From Phytopseudomonas dryadis (lineage in GTDB: Bacteria > Pseudomonadota > Gammaproteobacteria > Pseudomonadales > Pseudomonadaceae), in assembly GCF_004327355.1 (NCBI RefSeq), contig NZ_QJUM01000003.1:207500-271499 (forward strand): a stretch of 64,000 nucleotides of DNA. Reading direction: 5' to 3'. Below are positions 51,863-62,815 of this stretch, in pieces (position 1 is the stretch's first letter; each line of letters opens with the position of its first letter). Both the position numbers and the translations under genes were made by a program. Below the pieces are notes generated by a model. The model saw only the letters and a list, made by a program, of their open reading frames with translations, made no database searches and was not told the origin of the DNA.

Positions 51863-54800
51863 TTATTCGGTTTCCAGATCGATGTCGATACCGAGCGAAC
51901 GGATCTCTTTGATCAACACGTTGAAGGACTCGGGCATGCCCGGCTCCATGCGGTGATCACCGTCCACGATGTTCTTGTACATCTTGGTACGGCCGTTCAC
52001 GTCATCCGACTTGACGGTCAACATTTCCTGCAGGGTATAGGCGGCACCATAGGCTTCCAGAGCCCAGACCTCCATCTCCCCGAAGCGCTGACCACCGAAC
52101 TGCGCCTTACCACCCAGCGGCTGCTGGGTAACCAGGCTGTAGGAACCCGTGGAACGCGCGTGCATCTTGTCGTCCACCAGGTGGTTCAGTTTCAGCATGT
52201 ACATGTAGCCAACGGTGGTCGGACGCTCGAACTGGTTGCCGGTACGGCCGTCGATCAGACGCATCTGGCCGCTTTCCGGCAGATCCGCCAGTTTCAGCAT
52301 GGCCTTGATTTCGCTTTCCTTGGCACCGTCGAACACCGGCGTGGCCATCGGCACACCGCCGCGCAGGTTTTTCGCCAGGTTGAGGATTTCCTGATCGCTC
52401 AGTTCATCCAGGCTTTCCTGACGGCCGCCGATCTCGTTGTAGATCTGCTGCATGAAGGTGCGCAGCTCGGCGACCTTGCGCTGCTCTTCGAGCATGCGGT
52501 TGATCTTCTCGCCCAGGCCCTTGGCCGCGAGGCCCAGGTGGGTTTCGAGGATCTGCCCGACGTTCATCCGCGACGGTACGCCCAGCGGGTTGAGGACGAT
52601 GTCGACCGGCGTCCCGTGGACGTCGTGCGGCATGTCTTCGACCGGCATGATCACCGAGACCACACCCTTGTTACCATGACGACCGGCCATCTTGTCACCC
52701 GGCTGGATGCGACGGCGGATGGCCAGGTAGACCTTGACGATCTTCAGTACGCCCGGCGCCAGGTCGTCGCCCTGCTGCAGCTTGCGCTTCTTGTCTTCGA
52801 ACTTGTCGTCGAGCAGCTGACGGCGGTCGGAGATGTAGGCCTGGGCCTTTTCCAACTGCTCGTTCAGGGCATCGTCAGCCATGCGCAGCTTGAACCACTG
52901 GCCGCGCTCGAGGCCGTCGAGGAACTCGTCAGTGATCTCGCTGCCCTTCTTCAGGCCTGCGCCGCCTTCGGCCTTCTTGCCGACCAGCGCCGCACGCAGA
53001 CGCTCGAAGGTCGCGCCTTCGACGATGCGGAACTCTTCGTTGAGGTCCTTGCGGATCTCGTCGAGCTGGCTCTTCTCGATGGACAGGGCACGGGCATCGC
53101 GCTCGACACCGTCACGGGTGAAGACCTGGACGTCGATGACGGTCCCCTTGGTGCCGGTCGGCACGCGCAGGGAGGTGTCCTTCACGTCGCTGGCCTTCTC
53201 ACCGAAGATCGCGCGCAGCAGTTTCTCTTCCGGGGTCAGCTGGGTTTCGCCCTTCGGCGTGACCTTGCCGACCAGGATGTCGCCCGGGCCGACTTCGGCG
53301 CCGACGTAGACGATACCGGCTTCGTCCAGCTTGTTCAGTGCCGCCTCACCGACGTTCGGGATGTCCGCAGAGATTTCCTCTGGGCCGAGCTTGGTGTCAC
53401 GCGCCACACAGGTCAGTTCCTGAATGTGGATCGTGGTGAAACGGTCTTCCTGAACCACACGCTCGGAGAGCAGGATGGAGTCTTCGAAGTTGTAGCCGTT
53501 CCACGGCATGAACGCGACGCGCATGTTCTGCCCCAGCGCCAGCTCACCCATGTCGGTGGACGGGCCGTCGGCGAGGATGTCGCTGCGCTCGACCTGGTCA
53601 CCCTTGCTCACCAGCGGACGCTGGTTGATGCAGGTGTTCTGGTTGGAACGGGTGTACTTGGTCAGGTTGTAGATGTCGACACCGGCCTCACCGGTTTCGA
53701 CTTCGTCATCGTTGACGCGCACCACGATACGGCTGGCATCGACCGAGTCGATCACCCCGCCACGACGGGCCACGACGCAGACGCCGGAGTCACGGGCGAC
53801 GTTGCGCTCCATGCCGGTACCGACCAGCGGCTTGTCCGAACGCAGGGTCGGTACGGCCTGACGCTGCATGTTCGAACCCATGAGCGCGCGGTTGGCGTCA
53901 TCGTGCTCGAGGAACGGGATCAGCGAGGCGGCGACGGAAACCACCTGCTTCGGCGAGACGTCCATCAGGGTGACGTCTTCCGGCGCCTTGACGGTGAACT
54001 CGTTGAGGTGACGCACAGCCACCAGCTCGTCGACCAGCTGACCTTTGTCGTTCATGGTCGCCGAAGCCTGGGCGATCACGTGATCGGCCTCTTCGATGGC
54101 GGACAGGAACACGATCTCGTCGGTGACCAGGGTGTCCTTCACCACGCGGTACGGGCTTTCCAGGAAGCCGTACTGGTTGGTGCGGGCATAGGCCGCCAGG
54201 GAGTTGATCAGACCGATGTTCGGACCTTCAGGGGTCTCGATCGGGCACACGCGGCCGTAGTGGGTCGGGTGCACGTCACGGACTTCGAAGCCGGCACGCT
54301 CACGGGTCAGACCGCCCGGGCCGAGTGCGGAGACACGGCGCTTGTGGGTGATCTCGGAGAGCGGGTTGTTCTGGTCCATGAACTGCGAGAGCTGGCTGGA
54401 ACCGAAGAACTCCTTCACCGCCGCCGCGACCGGCTTGGCGTTGATCAGGTCCTGCGGCATCAGGCCTTCGCTTTCGGCCATCGACAGACGTTCCTTGACC
54501 GCGCGCTCTACACGCACCAGGCCAACGCGGAACTGGTTCTCGGCCATCTCGCCGACGCAACGCACGCGACGGTTACCCAGGTGGTCGATGTCATCGACGA
54601 TGCCCTTGCCGTTACGGATGTCGACCAGGGTCTTGAGCACTTCGACGATGTCTTCACGGCTCAGCACGCCCGAACCTTCGATCTCGGTACGACCGATACG
54701 ACGGTTGAACTTCATGCGGCCCACGGCGGACAGGTCGTAACGCTCGGCGCTGAAGAACAGGTTGTTGAACAGGGTCTCGGCGGCATCCTTGGTGGGTGGC

Positions 54801-55936
54801 TCGCCGGGACGCATCATGCGATAGATCTCGACCAGCGCTTCCAACTGATTGGTGGTGCTGTCGATCTTCAGGGTGTCTGAGATGAACGGACCGCAGTCGA
54901 TGTCGTTGGTGTACAGCGTCTCGATGCGCACGACCTGAGCCTTGGCGATCTTCGCCAGGATCTCGGTGTTCAGCTCGGTGTTGCACTCGGCGATGATCTC
55001 GCCGGTAGCCGGGTGCACGATGACCTTGGCGGTGGTACGGCCAATCAGGTAATCGAGCGGCACTTCCAGCTCTTTGATACCAGCCTTGTCCAGCTGGTTG
55101 ATGTGACGCGCGGTGATACGACGGCCCTGCTCGACGATGACCTTGCCATTGGCATCCTTGATGTCGAGGACGGCAATCTCGCCACGCAGACGCTGCGGCA
55201 CCAGCTCCAGGCTCAGGGACTCGCCCTTCACATGGAAGACGTTGGTCGCATAGAACGCGTCCAGCACTTCTTCAGTGCTGTAGCCCAGGGCGCGCAGCAG
55301 CACCGAGGCCGGCAGTTTGCGGCGACGGTCGATACGCACGAACACGGCGTCCTTCGGATCGAACTCGAAGTCCAGCCAGGAACCGCGGTACGGAATGATC
55401 CGCGCGGAATACAGCAGCTTGCCGGAGCTGTGGGTCTTGCCACGGTCGTGGTCGAAGAACACGCCAGGAGAGCGGTGCAGCTGGGACACGATGACACGCT
55501 CGGTACCGTTGATAACGAAGGTACCGTTCTCGGTCATCAGGGGGATTTCCCCCATGTAGACTTCCTGCTCCTTGATGTCCTTGATCGCTTTGTTCGACGA
55601 TTCTTTGTCGAAAATGATCAGGCGCACTTTCACCCGCAGCGGTACGGCGAATGTCACGCCGCGCAGCACGCATTCCTTGACGTCGAACGCCGGTTCGCCC
55701 AGGCGATAACCGACATACTCCAGAGCAGCATTGCCGGAATAGCTGATAATCGGGAAAACGGACTTGAAGGCCGCATGCAGACCGATGTCGCGAAACTGAT
55801 CCTTGGTCGCTCCCGCCTGCAGGAATTCGCGATACGAATCCAGCTGAATGGCCAACAGGTATGGCACATCCATGACATCCGGCAACTTGCTAAAGTCCTT
55901 GCGGATACGTTTTTTCTCAGTGTATGAGTAAGCCAT
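51863..55936 (-). CDS. rpoB: RNA polymerase beta subunit
   Basis: 1357 residues, starting [20 protein letters not shown]. The rifampicin cluster [20 protein letters not shown] and [11 protein letters not shown] is wild type, so no rifampicin resistance is predicted. The C-terminal [20 protein letters not shown] and [15 protein letters not shown] motifs are intact. Binds the nucleic acid and forms one side of the active cleft. The 216-base gap from rplL contains a hairpin attenuator. Confidence 0.99.
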   Translation of the reverse strand: MAYSYTEKKRIRKDFSKLPDVMDVPYLLAIQLDSYREFLQAGATKDQFRDIGLHAAFKSVFPIISYSGNAALEYVGYRLGEPAFDVKECVLRGVTFAVPLRVKVRLIIFDKESSNKAIKDIKEQEVYMGEIPLMTENGTFVINGTERVIVSQLHRSPGVFFDHDRGKTHSSGKLLYSARIIPYRGSWLDFEFDPKDAVFVRIDRRRKLPASVLLRALGYSTEEVLDAFYATNVFHVKGESLSLELVPQRLRGEIAVLDIKDANGKVIVEQGRRITARHINQLDKAGIKELEVPLDYLIGRTTAKVIVHPATGEIIAECNTELNTEILAKIAKAQVVRIETLYTNDIDCGPFISDTLKIDSTTNQLEALVEIYRMMRPGEPPTKDAAETLFNNLFFSAERYDLSAVGRMKFNRRIGRTEIEGSGVLSREDIVEVLKTLVDIRNGKGIVDDIDHLGNRRVRCVGEMAENQFRVGLVRVERAVKERLSMAESEGLMPQDLINAKPVAAAVKEFFGSSQLSQFMDQNNPLSEITHKRRVSALGPGGLTRERAGFEVRDVHPTHYGRVCPIETPEGPNIGLINSLAAYARTNQYGFLESPYRVVKDTLVTDEIVFLSAIEEADHVIAQASATMNDKGQLVDELVAVRHLNEFTVKAPEDVTLMDVSPKQVVSVAASLIPFLEHDDANRALMGSNMQRQAVPTLRSDKPLVGTGMERNVARDSGVCVVARRGGVIDSVDASRIVVRVNDDEVETGEAGVDIYNLTKYTRSNQNTCINQRPLVSKGDQVERSDILADGPSTDMGELALGQNMRVAFMPWNGYNFEDSILLSERVVQEDRFTTIHIQELTCVARDTKLGPEEISADIPNVGEAALNKLDEAGIVYVGAEVGPGDILVGKVTPKGETQLTPEEKLLRAIFGEKASDVKDTSLRVPTGTKGTVIDVQVFTRDGVERDARALSIEKSQLDEIRKDLNEEFRIVEGATFERLRAALVGKKAEGGAGLKKGSEITDEFLDGLERGQWFKLRMADDALNEQLEKAQAYISDRRQLLDDKFEDKKRKLQQGDDLAPGVLKIVKVYLAIRRRIQPGDKMAGRHGNKGVVSVIMPVEDMPHDVHGTPVDIVLNPLGVPSRMNVGQILETHLGLAAKGLGEKINRMLEEQRKVAELRTFMQQIYNEIGGRQESLDELSDQEILNLAKNLRGGVPMATPVFDGAKESEIKAMLKLADLPESGQMRLIDGRTGNQFERPTTVGYMYMLKLNHLVDDKMHARSTGSYSLVTQQPLGGKAQFGGQRFGEMEVWALEAYGAAYTLQEMLTVKSDDVNGRTKMYKNIVDGDHRMEPGMPESFNVLIKEIRSLGIDIDLETE

Positions 55937-56076
55937 CAGCGTTCCCCAGCTTGGTCACCTGCTTATTTGGCGTCTCCGACGGGAGCAGCCAGAAACTCTT
56001 GCAAACCCTAGGTTTGCGCCACCATGGTGGTGGGTATTTCACGTTCGCGGCGGCGGTGAATAGCCGAGCTGGAACG

Positions 56077-56106
56077 GAAAAAGGCCGGTGGCAAAAGCCA
56101 CCAGCC
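56077..56106 (-). terminator. attenuator between rplL and rpoB
   Basis: Minus strand GGCTGGTGGC, UUUU loop, GCCACCGGCC, then TTTTTCC: 10-bp stem (one G-U) with five U. In E. coli a partial terminator at the same place lowers rpoBC relative to rplJL. A second palindrome GCAAACC-CTA-GGTTTGC lies at 56001-56017. Confidence 0.85.
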
Positions 56107-56152
56107 ATCAGCCTTGTGCGAGTCGCTCGGGCTGTAGACGCAAGGTCGTCGC

Positions 56153-56521
56153 TTACTTGAGCTCGACTTTGGCGCCAGCTTCTTCCAGTGCCTTCTTGGC
56201 GGCTTCGGCTTCGTCTTTCGACACGCCTTCCTTGACCACGCCCGGGGCGCCGTCAACCACTGCCTTGGCTTCTTTCAGACCCAGACCGGTCAGTTCGCGA
56301 ACGGCCTTGATCACGTTTACCTTCTTGTCACCGGCTTCGGCCAGGATGACGTTGAACTCGGTTTGCTCTTCGGCAGCGGCAGCAGCCGGGCCAGCAGCCG
56401 CAACGGTAGCAGCAGCGGCGGTGACGCCGAACTTCTCTTCCATCGCCTTGATCAGCTCAACGACTTCCAGAACGGTTTTCTGGCCGATTGCTTCGATGAT
56501 GTCTTCGTTAGACAGAGCCAT
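56153..56521 (-). CDS. rplL: 50S ribosomal protein L7/L12
   Basis: 122 residues: N-terminal dimerisation part ([20 protein letters not shown]), Ala-rich hinge (about 38-52) and C-terminal domain with [22 protein letters not shown] that recruits translation GTPases. 78 bases after rplJ. Present in multiple copies per ribosome, in line with the attenuator placed after it. Confidence 0.98.
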   Translation of the reverse strand: MALSNEDIIEAIGQKTVLEVVELIKAMEEKFGVTAAAATVAAAGPAAAAAEEQTEFNVILAEAGDKKVNVIKAVRELTGLGLKEAKAVVDGAPGVVKEGVSKDEAEAAKKALEEAGAKVELK

Positions 56522-56599
56522 GACTCTAATTCCTGTATTTAGTGGACAGCCTTCGCGGCCATCAAATTAAACAAATGCTTTGAAAGACACTGCGCAGCA

Positions 56600-57100
56600 T
56601 CAGGCTGCAGCAGCTTCCTTCTGGTCGCGAACGGCCGCCAGAGTACGAGCCAGCTTGCTGGTGGCGCCTTGGATCACGCTCATCAGCTGGGAAATGGCTT
56701 CGTCATAGGTCGGCAGAGTTGCCAGTACGTCGATCTGATTGGCTGCGAGGAACTGACCCTCGAACGCAGCTGCCTTGATCTCGAACTTGTCCTGACCCTT
56801 GGCGAAATCCTTGAAGATACGGGCAGCAGCACCCGGATGTTCGTTGGAGAAAGCGATCAGGGTCGGGCCTTTGAACACGTCGCTGAGCACATCGTACTGA
56901 GTGCCTTCAACGGCGCGCTTGAGCAGGGTGTTACGCACGACTTTCACGTACACACCAGCTTCGCGGGCCTCTTTACGGAGTCCGGTCATAGCACCTACGG
57001 TCACGCCACGGGCATCGGCCACGACAGCGGACAGGGCAGCTTTGGCAGCCTCGTTGACTTCAGCGACGATGGCCTTCTTGTCTTCGAGTTTAATTGCCAC
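56600..57100 (-). CDS. rplJ: 50S ribosomal protein L10
   Basis: 166 residues from GTG 57098-57100 with AGGAG seven bases upstream ([20 protein letters not shown]). RNA-binding N-terminal domain and C-terminal helix that carries L7/L12 dimers. In other bacteria L10-L12 binds its own leader to repress translation; the 210-base leader here has room for such a site. Confidence 0.97.
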   Translation of the reverse strand: MAIKLEDKKAIVAEVNEAAKAALSAVVADARGVTVGAMTGLRKEAREAGVYVKVVRNTLLKRAVEGTQYDVLSDVFKGPTLIAFSNEHPGAAARIFKDFAKGQDKFEIKAAAFEGQFLAANQIDVLATLPTYDEAISQLMSVIQGATSKLARTLAAVRDQKEAAAA

Positions 57101-57310
57101 GGGTTTACTCCTGGATGTTACCGTTTCGCCCGACCGAAATCGGACGGCGTTTTGGTGTCTGATTCGGTAAGAATCGGGAGCACCATCTGCGTAGGATCGA
57201 AGATCGCTCTTCGGGTTTAAGGCCTGCGCCCCCTACGGTCTTGGATAGCCCCCGCCAGGCAGGGACCCCAATTTTTTCGACGAGCGCAATCACTTGCGCT
57301 CGCCCTGTCA
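57101..57310 (-). promoter_or_regulatory. probable L10 leader region
   Basis: A 210-base gap between rplA and rplJ. It contains a GAGCGCAA-GTGA-TTGCGCTC hairpin (57282-57303 region), a GGGTCCCTGCC-type stem and a purine-rich stretch, in the place of the known L10 autoregulatory leader. The exact fold was not worked out. Confidence 0.45.
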
Positions 57311-58006
57311 TTACGCGTCGAGCGAACCCTGGTCGATCAACAGGCCTGGGCCCATGGTGGTGCTCAGGGTCACACGCTTGACGTAGATACCTTTGGAAGT
57401 CGAAGGCTTCAGGCGCTTCAGATCGGCGATCAGCGCCTCCACGTTCTGCTTCAGCTTGTCGGCTTCGAAACCGACCTTGCCAACGGAGGTGTGGATGATG
57501 CCGTTCTTGTCGGTACGGAAACGCACCTGACCAGCCTTGGCATTCTTGACCGCGGTGGCCACGTCCGGCGTCACGGTACCGACCTTGGGGTTCGGCATCA
57601 GGCCGCGCGGGCCGAGTACCTGACCCAGTTGACCGACAACGCGCATGGCATCCGGGGAGGCGATGACGACGTCATAGTTCAGGTCGCCGCCTTTCATTTC
57701 GGCAGCCAGGTCATCCATGCCTACGCGGTCGGCGCCGGCAGCCAGAGCGGCTTCAGCGCCTGGGCCCTGGGTGAACACGGCGACGCGCACGGTCTTGCCG
57801 GTGCCGTTCGGCAGCACGGTAGCGCCACGCACGACCTGATCCGATTTACGCGGGTCGACGCCCAGGTTCACGGAAATGTCTACCGACTCGGCGAACTTGA
57901 CCGCAGAGATTTCAGCCAGCAGGGTGGCGGCATCGTTGAAACTGTAGGCTTTGCCCGGCTCGATCTTGGCCGCGATTGCCTTTTGACGCTTGGTCAGCTT
58001 AGCCAT
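57311..58006 (-). CDS. rplA: 50S ribosomal protein L1
   Basis: 231 residues, starting [20 protein letters not shown], with the signature [30 protein letters not shown] ([14 protein letters not shown]). L1 forms the mobile stalk that moves E-site tRNA; in E. coli it represses rplKA. Its ATG overlaps the rplK stop by one base (TAATG). Confidence 0.98.
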   Translation of the reverse strand: MAKLTKRQKAIAAKIEPGKAYSFNDAATLLAEISAVKFAESVDISVNLGVDPRKSDQVVRGATVLPNGTGKTVRVAVFTQGPGAEAALAAGADRVGMDDLAAEMKGGDLNYDVVIASPDAMRVVGQLGQVLGPRGLMPNPKVGTVTPDVATAVKNAKAGQVRFRTDKNGIIHTSVGKVGFEADKLKQNVEALIADLKRLKPSTSKGIYVKRVTLSTTMGPGLLIDQGSLDA

Positions 58007-58437
58007 TACACGCCCTCCACGTTGAGGCCCATGCTACGCGCGGAACCGGCGATGGTACGCACGGCCGCATCCATATCAGCTGCAGTCAGATCGGCCTGCT
58101 TGGTCTTGGCGATCTCTTCGAGCTGGGCACGGGTCACGGTGCCGACCTTGACGGTGTTCGGACGCGCGGAACCACTGGTCAGGCCAGCTGCTTTTTTCAG
58201 CAGCACGGAAGCCGGGGTGCTCTTGGTTTCAAAGGTGAAGCTGCGGTCGCTGTATACGGTGATGATCACAGGCGTCGGCAGACCAGGTTCCATGCCCTGA
58301 GTCTTGGCGTTGAACGCCTTGCAGAATTCCATGATGTTCACGCCGTGCTGACCCAGAGCCGGGCCGACGGGTGGCGACGGGTTGGCCTGCGCAGCCTTTA
58401 CTTGCAGCTTGATATAAGCCGTGATTTTCTTAGCCAT
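58006..58437 (-). CDS. rplK: 50S ribosomal protein L11
   Basis: 143 residues, starting [20 protein letters not shown], with the Pro-rich N-terminal [19 protein letters not shown] and C-terminal [12 protein letters not shown] signature. Forms the thiopeptide-sensitive GTPase-associated centre and is required for RelA activation. A terminator for nusG and a promoter candidate lie just upstream. Confidence 0.98.
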   Translation of the reverse strand: MAKKITAYIKLQVKAAQANPSPPVGPALGQHGVNIMEFCKAFNAKTQGMEPGLPTPVIITVYSDRSFTFETKSTPASVLLKKAAGLTSGSARPNTVKVGTVTRAQLEEIAKTKQADLTAADMDAAVRTIAGSARSMGLNVEGV

Positions 58438-58480
58438 TAGCTACTCCAGTATCGGGTTCCAGCGCCTTGCGGCTCCCCGG

Positions 58481-58509
58481 TTATTACCTGTTTATCCCAG
58501 TGACGACAA
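58481..58509 (-). promoter_or_regulatory. weak promoter candidate for rplKA
   Basis: TTGTCG (58504-58509), 17 bases, TAATAA (58481-58486): four and three of six matches. The -35 starts within the U tract of the nusG terminator. Confidence 0.35.
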
Positions 58510-58534
58510 AACCCCGCAGCCTATGGCTGCGGGG
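58508..58534 (-). terminator. terminator after nusG
   Basis: CCCCGCAGCC, 3-base loop, GGCTGCGGGG, then TTTTG on the minus strand: perfect 10-bp GC stem with four U. Confidence 0.88.
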
Positions 58535-58553
58535 TAAGGGATGCTTATGTCAG

Positions 58554-59087
58554 TTATGCCTTCTCGACCTGACTGAACTCCAGCTCGACCGGGGTGGAGC
58601 GACCAAAGATGGTCACAGCAACCTGGATGCGGCTCTTCTCGTAATTCACTTCTTCGACCACGCCACTGAAATCGGCGAACGGGCCATCGATGACACGGAC
58701 CATCTCGCCCGGCTCGAACAGCGTCTTCGGCTTGGGTTTGTCGCCGCTATCGGCAACGCGACGCAGGATGGCATCGGCTTCTTTATCGGTGATGGGCGCC
58801 GGCTTGTCGGCGGTACCGCCGATGAAACCCATGACGCGCGGGGTGTCCTTGACCAAGTGCCAAGTCCCCTCGTTCATCTCCATCTGCACCAGAACGTAGC
58901 CAGGGAAGAATTTACGTTCGCTCTTGCGCTTCTGGCCATTACGCATCTCGACCACTTCTTCAGTGGGAACCAGAATCTCGCCAAAGCCGTCTTCCATGCC
59001 GGCGAGCTTGACACGCTCGATCAACGAGCGCATCACATGCTTCTCGTAACCCGAGTAAGCATGCACGACGTACCAACGCTTAGCCAC
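58554..59087 (-). CDS. nusG: transcription termination/antitermination factor NusG
   Basis: 177 residues: N-terminal NGN domain ([20 protein letters not shown]) that binds the RNA polymerase clamp, linker, and C-terminal KOW domain ([19 protein letters not shown], about 123-141) that contacts Rho or S10. Housekeeping elongation factor. 12 bases after secE; followed by a strong terminator. Confidence 0.98.
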   Translation of the reverse strand: MAKRWYVVHAYSGYEKHVMRSLIERVKLAGMEDGFGEILVPTEEVVEMRNGQKRKSERKFFPGYVLVQMEMNEGTWHLVKDTPRVMGFIGGTADKPAPITDKEADAILRRVADSGDKPKPKTLFEPGEMVRVIDGPFADFSGVVEEVNYEKSRIQVAVTIFGRSTPVELEFSQVEKA

Positions 59088-59099
59088 GGGACACCTTTC

Positions 59100-59468
59100 T
59101 CAACTTACAATAAACGACACGAGCCAGCCGAGGAGCGAATCAAGACCCCACAACAACAACGCCATCACCAGAACAACAGCCACGACAATCAGCGTGGTCT
59201 GCGTGGTTTCCTGACGGGTCGGCCAGACAACTTTACGAATCTCGACGCGCGCTTCCTTCGCCAGACCAAAGAAGGCCTGCCCCTTCGTCGTCTGCAGGGC
59301 AATGCCCGCGGCCACGACCGCAAGCACCAGCAATGCAACGACACGGTACAGAATCGGCTCGTTAGAGAAGTACTGATTACCAACCACGCCGGCCACTACA
59401 AGCAGGGCCACAACCAGCCACTTGAGCAGATCGAAGCGAGTTTCTTTGGCTTCAGCCTTAGCATTCAT
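59100..59468 (-). CDS. secE: preprotein translocase subunit SecE
   Basis: 122 residues from ATG at 59468 (MNAKAEAKETRFDLLKWLVV); the frame to 59540 runs into tRNA-Trp. Three membrane segments: two near residues 17-55 and the conserved C-terminal one (about 95-118) preceded by KEARVEIRKVVWPTRQETTQ, the diagnostic SecE motif. Forms the Sec channel with SecY. Lies directly after tRNA-Trp. Confidence 0.97.
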   Translation of the reverse strand: MNAKAEAKETRFDLLKWLVVALLVVAGVVGNQYFSNEPILYRVVALLVLAVVAAGIALQTTKGQAFFGLAKEARVEIRKVVWPTRQETTQTTLIVVAVVLVMALLLWGLDSLLGWLVSFIVS

Positions 59469-59510
59469 TACGAGAATCCTGTGAGAAGACACGCCAAATT
59501 CGTTAGAAAA

Positions 59511-59586
59511 TGGCAGGTCAGGAGGGAATCGAACCCCCAACCTGCGGTTTTGGAGACCGCCGCTCTGCCAATTGAGCTACTGACCT
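59511..59586 (-). tRNA. trnW: tRNA-Trp (anticodon CCA)
   Basis: 76 nt: begins AGGTCAGTAGCTCAATTGGC, anticodon loop CTCCAAA, T-arm GGGGGTTCGATTCCCTC and an encoded CCA. A complete cloverleaf can be drawn. Placed between tuf and secE, the common arrangement. Confidence 0.98.
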
Positions 59587-59591
59587 AGAAC

Positions 59592-59620
59592 AAAATCAGG
59601 CCGACCATTATGCCGGCCTG
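59592..59620 (-). terminator. hairpin between tuf copy 2 and tRNA-Trp
   Basis: CAGGCCG, 10-base loop, CGGCCTG, then ATTTTG on the minus strand. A 7-bp GC stem with short U run; partial terminator or processing site. Confidence 0.55.
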
Positions 59621-59639
59621 ACGGGGACAGATCAACCGA

Positions 59640-60833
59640 TTACTCGGCGATCTTGGCTACAACACCGGCGCCTACGGTACGGCCGCCTTCGCGAATCGCG
59701 AAACGCAGGCCATCTTCCATGGCGATCGGCTTGATCAGGGTAACAACCATTTTCACGTTGTCGCCCGGCATGACCATCTCAACGCCTTCCGGCAGTTCGC
59801 ACGAACCGGTCACGTCAGTGGTACGGAAGTAGAACTGCGGACGGTAGCCCTTGAAGAACGGAGTGTGACGACCACCCTCTTCCTTCGACAGCACGTACAC
59901 TTCTGCTTCGAACTTGGTGTGCGGCTTGATGGTGCCCGGCTTGGCCAGGACCTGACCACGCTCGACGTCGTCACGCTTGGTGCCGCGCAGCAGCACGCCA
60001 CAGTTCTCGCCGGCACGACCTTCGTCGAGCAGCTTGCGGAACATCTCGACACCGGTGCAGGTGGTCTTGGTGGTTTCACGCAGACCCACGATCTCGATCT
60101 CTTCCTGGATCTTGACGATACCGCGCTCGACACGACCAGTCACGACAGTACCGCGGCCGGAGATCGAGAACACGTCTTCGATCGGCATCAGGAACGGACG
60201 GTCGATGGCACGAACCGGCTCAGGGATGTAGCTATCCAGGGTCTCGACGAGCTTCTTGACGGCAGTGGTGCCCATCTCGTTGTCGTCCTGGCCGTTCAGT
60301 GCCATCAGCGCGGAACCGATGATGATCGGCGTGTCGTCGCCCGGGAAGTCGTAAGTGCTCAGCAGATCGCGCACTTCCATTTCCACCAGCTCCAGCAGCT
60401 CGGCGTCATCGACCATGTCAGCCTTGTTCAGGAACACGACGATGTACGGAACACCTACCTGACGCGACAGCAGGATGTGCTCGCGAGTCTGCGGCATCGG
60501 GCCGTCGGCGGCCGAGCAGACCAGGATCGCGCCGTCCATCTGGGCTGCACCGGTGATCATGTTCTTCACGTAGTCGGCGTGACCCGGGCAGTCAACGTGC
60601 GCGTAGTGACGTACGGACGAATCGTACTCCACGTGGGCGGTGTTGATGGTGATACCACGAGCCTTCTCTTCCGGGGCGCTGTCGATCTTGTCGAAATCAA
60701 CCTTGGCGGAACCGAAAACCTCGGAGCAAACGCGGGTCAGCGCTGCGGTCAGAGTGGTTTTACCGTGGTCAACGTGACCGATGGTGCCGACGTTGACGTG
60801 CGGCTTATTACGTTCAAACTTTTCTTTAGCCAT
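59640..60833 (-). CDS. tufB: elongation factor Tu, copy 2
   Basis: 397 residues, the same amino-acid sequence as copy 1 (43097-44290), with the same GTPase motifs. DNA differences by eye number about a dozen, all silent, and cluster near both ends and around 60135-60175. It lies in a tRNA-Tyr/Gly/Thr-tuf-tRNA-Trp unit, as tufB does in enterobacteria. Expression is probably from the strong tRNA promoter at 61216-61244. Confidence 0.99.
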   Translation of the reverse strand: MAKEKFERNKPHVNVGTIGHVDHGKTTLTAALTRVCSEVFGSAKVDFDKIDSAPEEKARGITINTAHVEYDSSVRHYAHVDCPGHADYVKNMITGAAQMDGAILVCSAADGPMPQTREHILLSRQVGVPYIVVFLNKADMVDDAELLELVEMEVRDLLSTYDFPGDDTPIIIGSALMALNGQDDNEMGTTAVKKLVETLDSYIPEPVRAIDRPFLMPIEDVFSISGRGTVVTGRVERGIVKIQEEIEIVGLRETTKTTCTGVEMFRKLLDEGRAGENCGVLLRGTKRDDVERGQVLAKPGTIKPHTKFEAEVYVLSKEEGGRHTPFFKGYRPQFYFRTTDVTGSCELPEGVEMVMPGDNVKMVVTLIKPIAMEDGLRFAIREGGRTVGAGVVAKIAE

Positions 60834-60917
60834 TTTGACCGTCTCCGAGCGAAGAATTCAGCTAGCGATATCGCCATTAAAACAAAGGCAGATACTCACA
60901 TATCTGCCTTTATTAAA

Positions 60918-60993
60918 TGGAGCTCATGAGCGGATTTGAACCGCTGACCTCACCCTTACCAAGGGTGTGCTCTACCAACTGAGCTACATGAGC
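60918..60993 (-). tRNA. trnT: tRNA-Thr (anticodon GGT)
   Basis: 76 nt beginning GCTCATGTAGCTCAGTTGG, anticodon loop TTGGTAA, T-arm GCGGTTCAAATCCGC and encoded CCA. Followed 85 bases later by tuf. Confidence 0.98.
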
Positions 60994-61019
60994 GCAACAC
61001 ATTGCATGTCCCACAAAGC

Positions 61020-61093
<74 letters not shown>

Positions 61094-61117
61094 GGAGCCT
61101 GGAGCTCACGCTAAATC

Positions 61118-61202
61118 TGGTGGAGGGAGAAGGATTCGAACCTTCGAAGTCGATGACGTCAGATTTACAGTCTGATCCCTTTGGCCGCTCGGGAATCCCT
61201 CC
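61118..61202 (-). tRNA. trnY: tRNA-Tyr (anticodon GTA)
   Basis: 85 nt beginning GGAGGGATTCCCGAGCGGCC, anticodon loop CTGTAAA, long variable arm typical of tRNA-Tyr, T-arm GAAGGTTCGAATCCTTC and encoded CCA. First gene of the cluster, six bases after the predicted transcript start. Confidence 0.98.
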
Positions 61203-61215
61203 ATAAGGAGGCGGC

Positions 61216-61260
61216 ATTCTCAATATCTGCCACCCTACTGTCAAGCATTTTCTCATTAAA
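61216..61260 (-). promoter_or_regulatory. strong stable-RNA promoter of the tRNA-tuf unit
   Basis: TTGACA (61239-61244, perfect), 17 bases, GAGAAT (61216-61221), then a G/C-rich discriminator GCCGCC. Upstream of the -35 is the A/T-rich GGTTTTTTAATGAGAAAATG, an UP-element candidate. This pattern is expected for growth-rate and ppGpp-controlled RNA genes. Confidence 0.8.
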
Positions 61261-61346
61261 AAACCTGAGCTTAGCTACGCTGACAGCAACTTCGCAGATT
61301 CACCCTGAGGCGCCCACCCTGCGAAGCGGGCGCCATTCTATGCAAT

Positions 61347-62021
61347 CTATCGCGGGCTTGCAATGCTTTCGCACGGCATTAATTGATGTTGTAAGCCATT
61401 GAAGTCCAAAGCTAAACGCTGCAGCAGCGAATCGTCGGCCAAGCGCCGGCTCTCGGGGGCTATACGCACCCAGTAACTGCGGTTCGCCCTGGGTAATTCT
61501 CTCAGCAACGGCTCGTAGCCCGCGTTGCGCAAGCGCGACATGACACTGTCAGCCGAGTCGTGCCGCGGGAAAATCCCCAGGGAAATGCCATTGGCCAGAT
61601 CCCCCTGGGTGATGATGTAGCTGTCGATCTTGCGTGCCTGCAGCTCCCTGAGCTGACGCAGCGAGGCCTGGCGCGAAGCCAGTGGCGGCAGATACACCCA
61701 GTAATCGACGGAGCCCGCCGCCTCGACCACCTGGACACGGGAACGAATGTCCAGACTGAGCAGACGCTGCTCGATGATGCCGGCCTCCGACTCGTTCTCG
61801 AAACTCCCGAGGAACAGGCAGACCGCCTCGACCGACGGCTCATCCGTTACCGGGCTGCGCCGCTGCTGGGGCTCCGATTCGCTGAGCAGTTGAATGTCAC
61901 GCCGGCTGTCCTGATAGAGGGACAATGGCGCCACCTCCTTGGCATGCATCGGGGCCTGCTGCTGATGCCAGACGTAATAGAAGACGTTCAACACCACCAG
62001 CAACATGAAAATCCAGCGCAT
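61347..62021 (-). CDS. SPOR-domain membrane protein
   Basis: 224 residues with one N-terminal membrane anchor (MRWIFMLLVVLNVFYYVW). A central region (about 62-140) with VCLFLGSFENESEAGIIEQR and YWVYLPPLASRQASLRQLREL, and a second part ITQGDLANGISLGIFPRHDS-A, match SPOR domains that bind denuded peptidoglycan at the septum. Found downstream of coaX in pseudomonads. Role in cell division is likely but not shown. Confidence 0.8.
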   Translation of the reverse strand: MRWIFMLLVVLNVFYYVWHQQQAPMHAKEVAPLSLYQDSRRDIQLLSESEPQQRRSPVTDEPSVEAVCLFLGSFENESEAGIIEQRLLSLDIRSRVQVVEAAGSVDYWVYLPPLASRQASLRQLRELQARKIDSYIITQGDLANGISLGIFPRHDSADSVMSRLRNAGYEPLLRELPRANRSYWVRIAPESRRLADDSLLQRLALDFNGLQHQLMPCESIASPR

Positions 62022-62047
62022 AGCTCACTCCCTAAGGCCTGTTGCCT

Positions 62048-62815
62048 TCAGCACGACCGCGCCGAAGGCAACGGACAAGCGATGGCCAGACCGACGAAGA
62101 CCAGGTCGGGCATCACCCGGGCAGCGGGCACCCACTCGGCCACCAACGCCGCATCCCCCCCGGTCAGAAAGACCTCGACCTCCTCGCCGCATTGCTCACG
62201 GGCAAGCTCGAGCTGCGTCGACACGAAGCCGCGCAACATCAGCAGACAGCCCCGCTCCACCGCCTCGGCCGTGGAGCGTCCCGGCGCCAGGCTGTGCTGG
62301 GCGCGCTCGGCCATGACATCGTCATAGCGGATACGCCGCGTATGGGTGCGCAGCTGATTGCGCATCAACGGCATGCCCGGACAAATGAAACCGCCCAGGT
62401 GGCGCCCCGCGCGCTCGACGAAATCGGAGGTGATCGCCGTGCCCAGATCCAGGATCAGACAGGCCCTGCCAACCAGACTATAAGCCCCCACCACTGCCAG
62501 CCAGCGATCGAGCCCCAGACGCTGGTACTCATCATAACCATTGCTCACCCCCGCCAACTGCGGCGAAGGCGCGGCGATCAGGCAGTCGATGGCGAACCCA
62601 TCACGCAATGCAGCCACCAGAAGTGCGGTCTCTTCATCAGTGCGCACACTGACCAGCCGGCAGAACGACAAGCCCTGAGCGAACCGCTCACGCAATGCCT
62701 GGAGCAATTCCCGGTCATCGCCGGCGATGCCGCCCGCCAGGATCTGCGAGACATCACGGTCATGCACTACCCGCCACTTTATAAAGCTGTTCCCGCAATC
62801 AAGCTCAAGAATCAT
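62048..62815 (-). CDS. coaX: pantothenate kinase, type III
   Basis: 255 residues from ATG at 62815 ([15 protein letters not shown]); the Asp in this first motif is catalytic. Also [11 protein letters not shown] and [12 protein letters not shown], the phosphate-binding motifs of the CoaX group, and a C-terminal [10 protein letters not shown]. Phosphorylates pantothenate, the first step of CoA synthesis. Overlaps the birA end by 11 bases, so the pair is coupled. Confidence 0.96.
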   Translation of the reverse strand: MILELDCGNSFIKWRVVHDRDVSQILAGGIAGDDRELLQALRERFAQGLSFCRLVSVRTDEETALLVAALRDGFAIDCLIAAPSPQLAGVSNGYDEYQRLGLDRWLAVVGAYSLVGRACLILDLGTAITSDFVERAGRHLGGFICPGMPLMRNQLRTHTRRIRYDDVMAERAQHSLAPGRSTAEAVERGCLLMLRGFVSTQLELAREQCGEEVEVFLTGGDAALVAEWVPAARVMPDLVFVGLAIACPLPSARSC

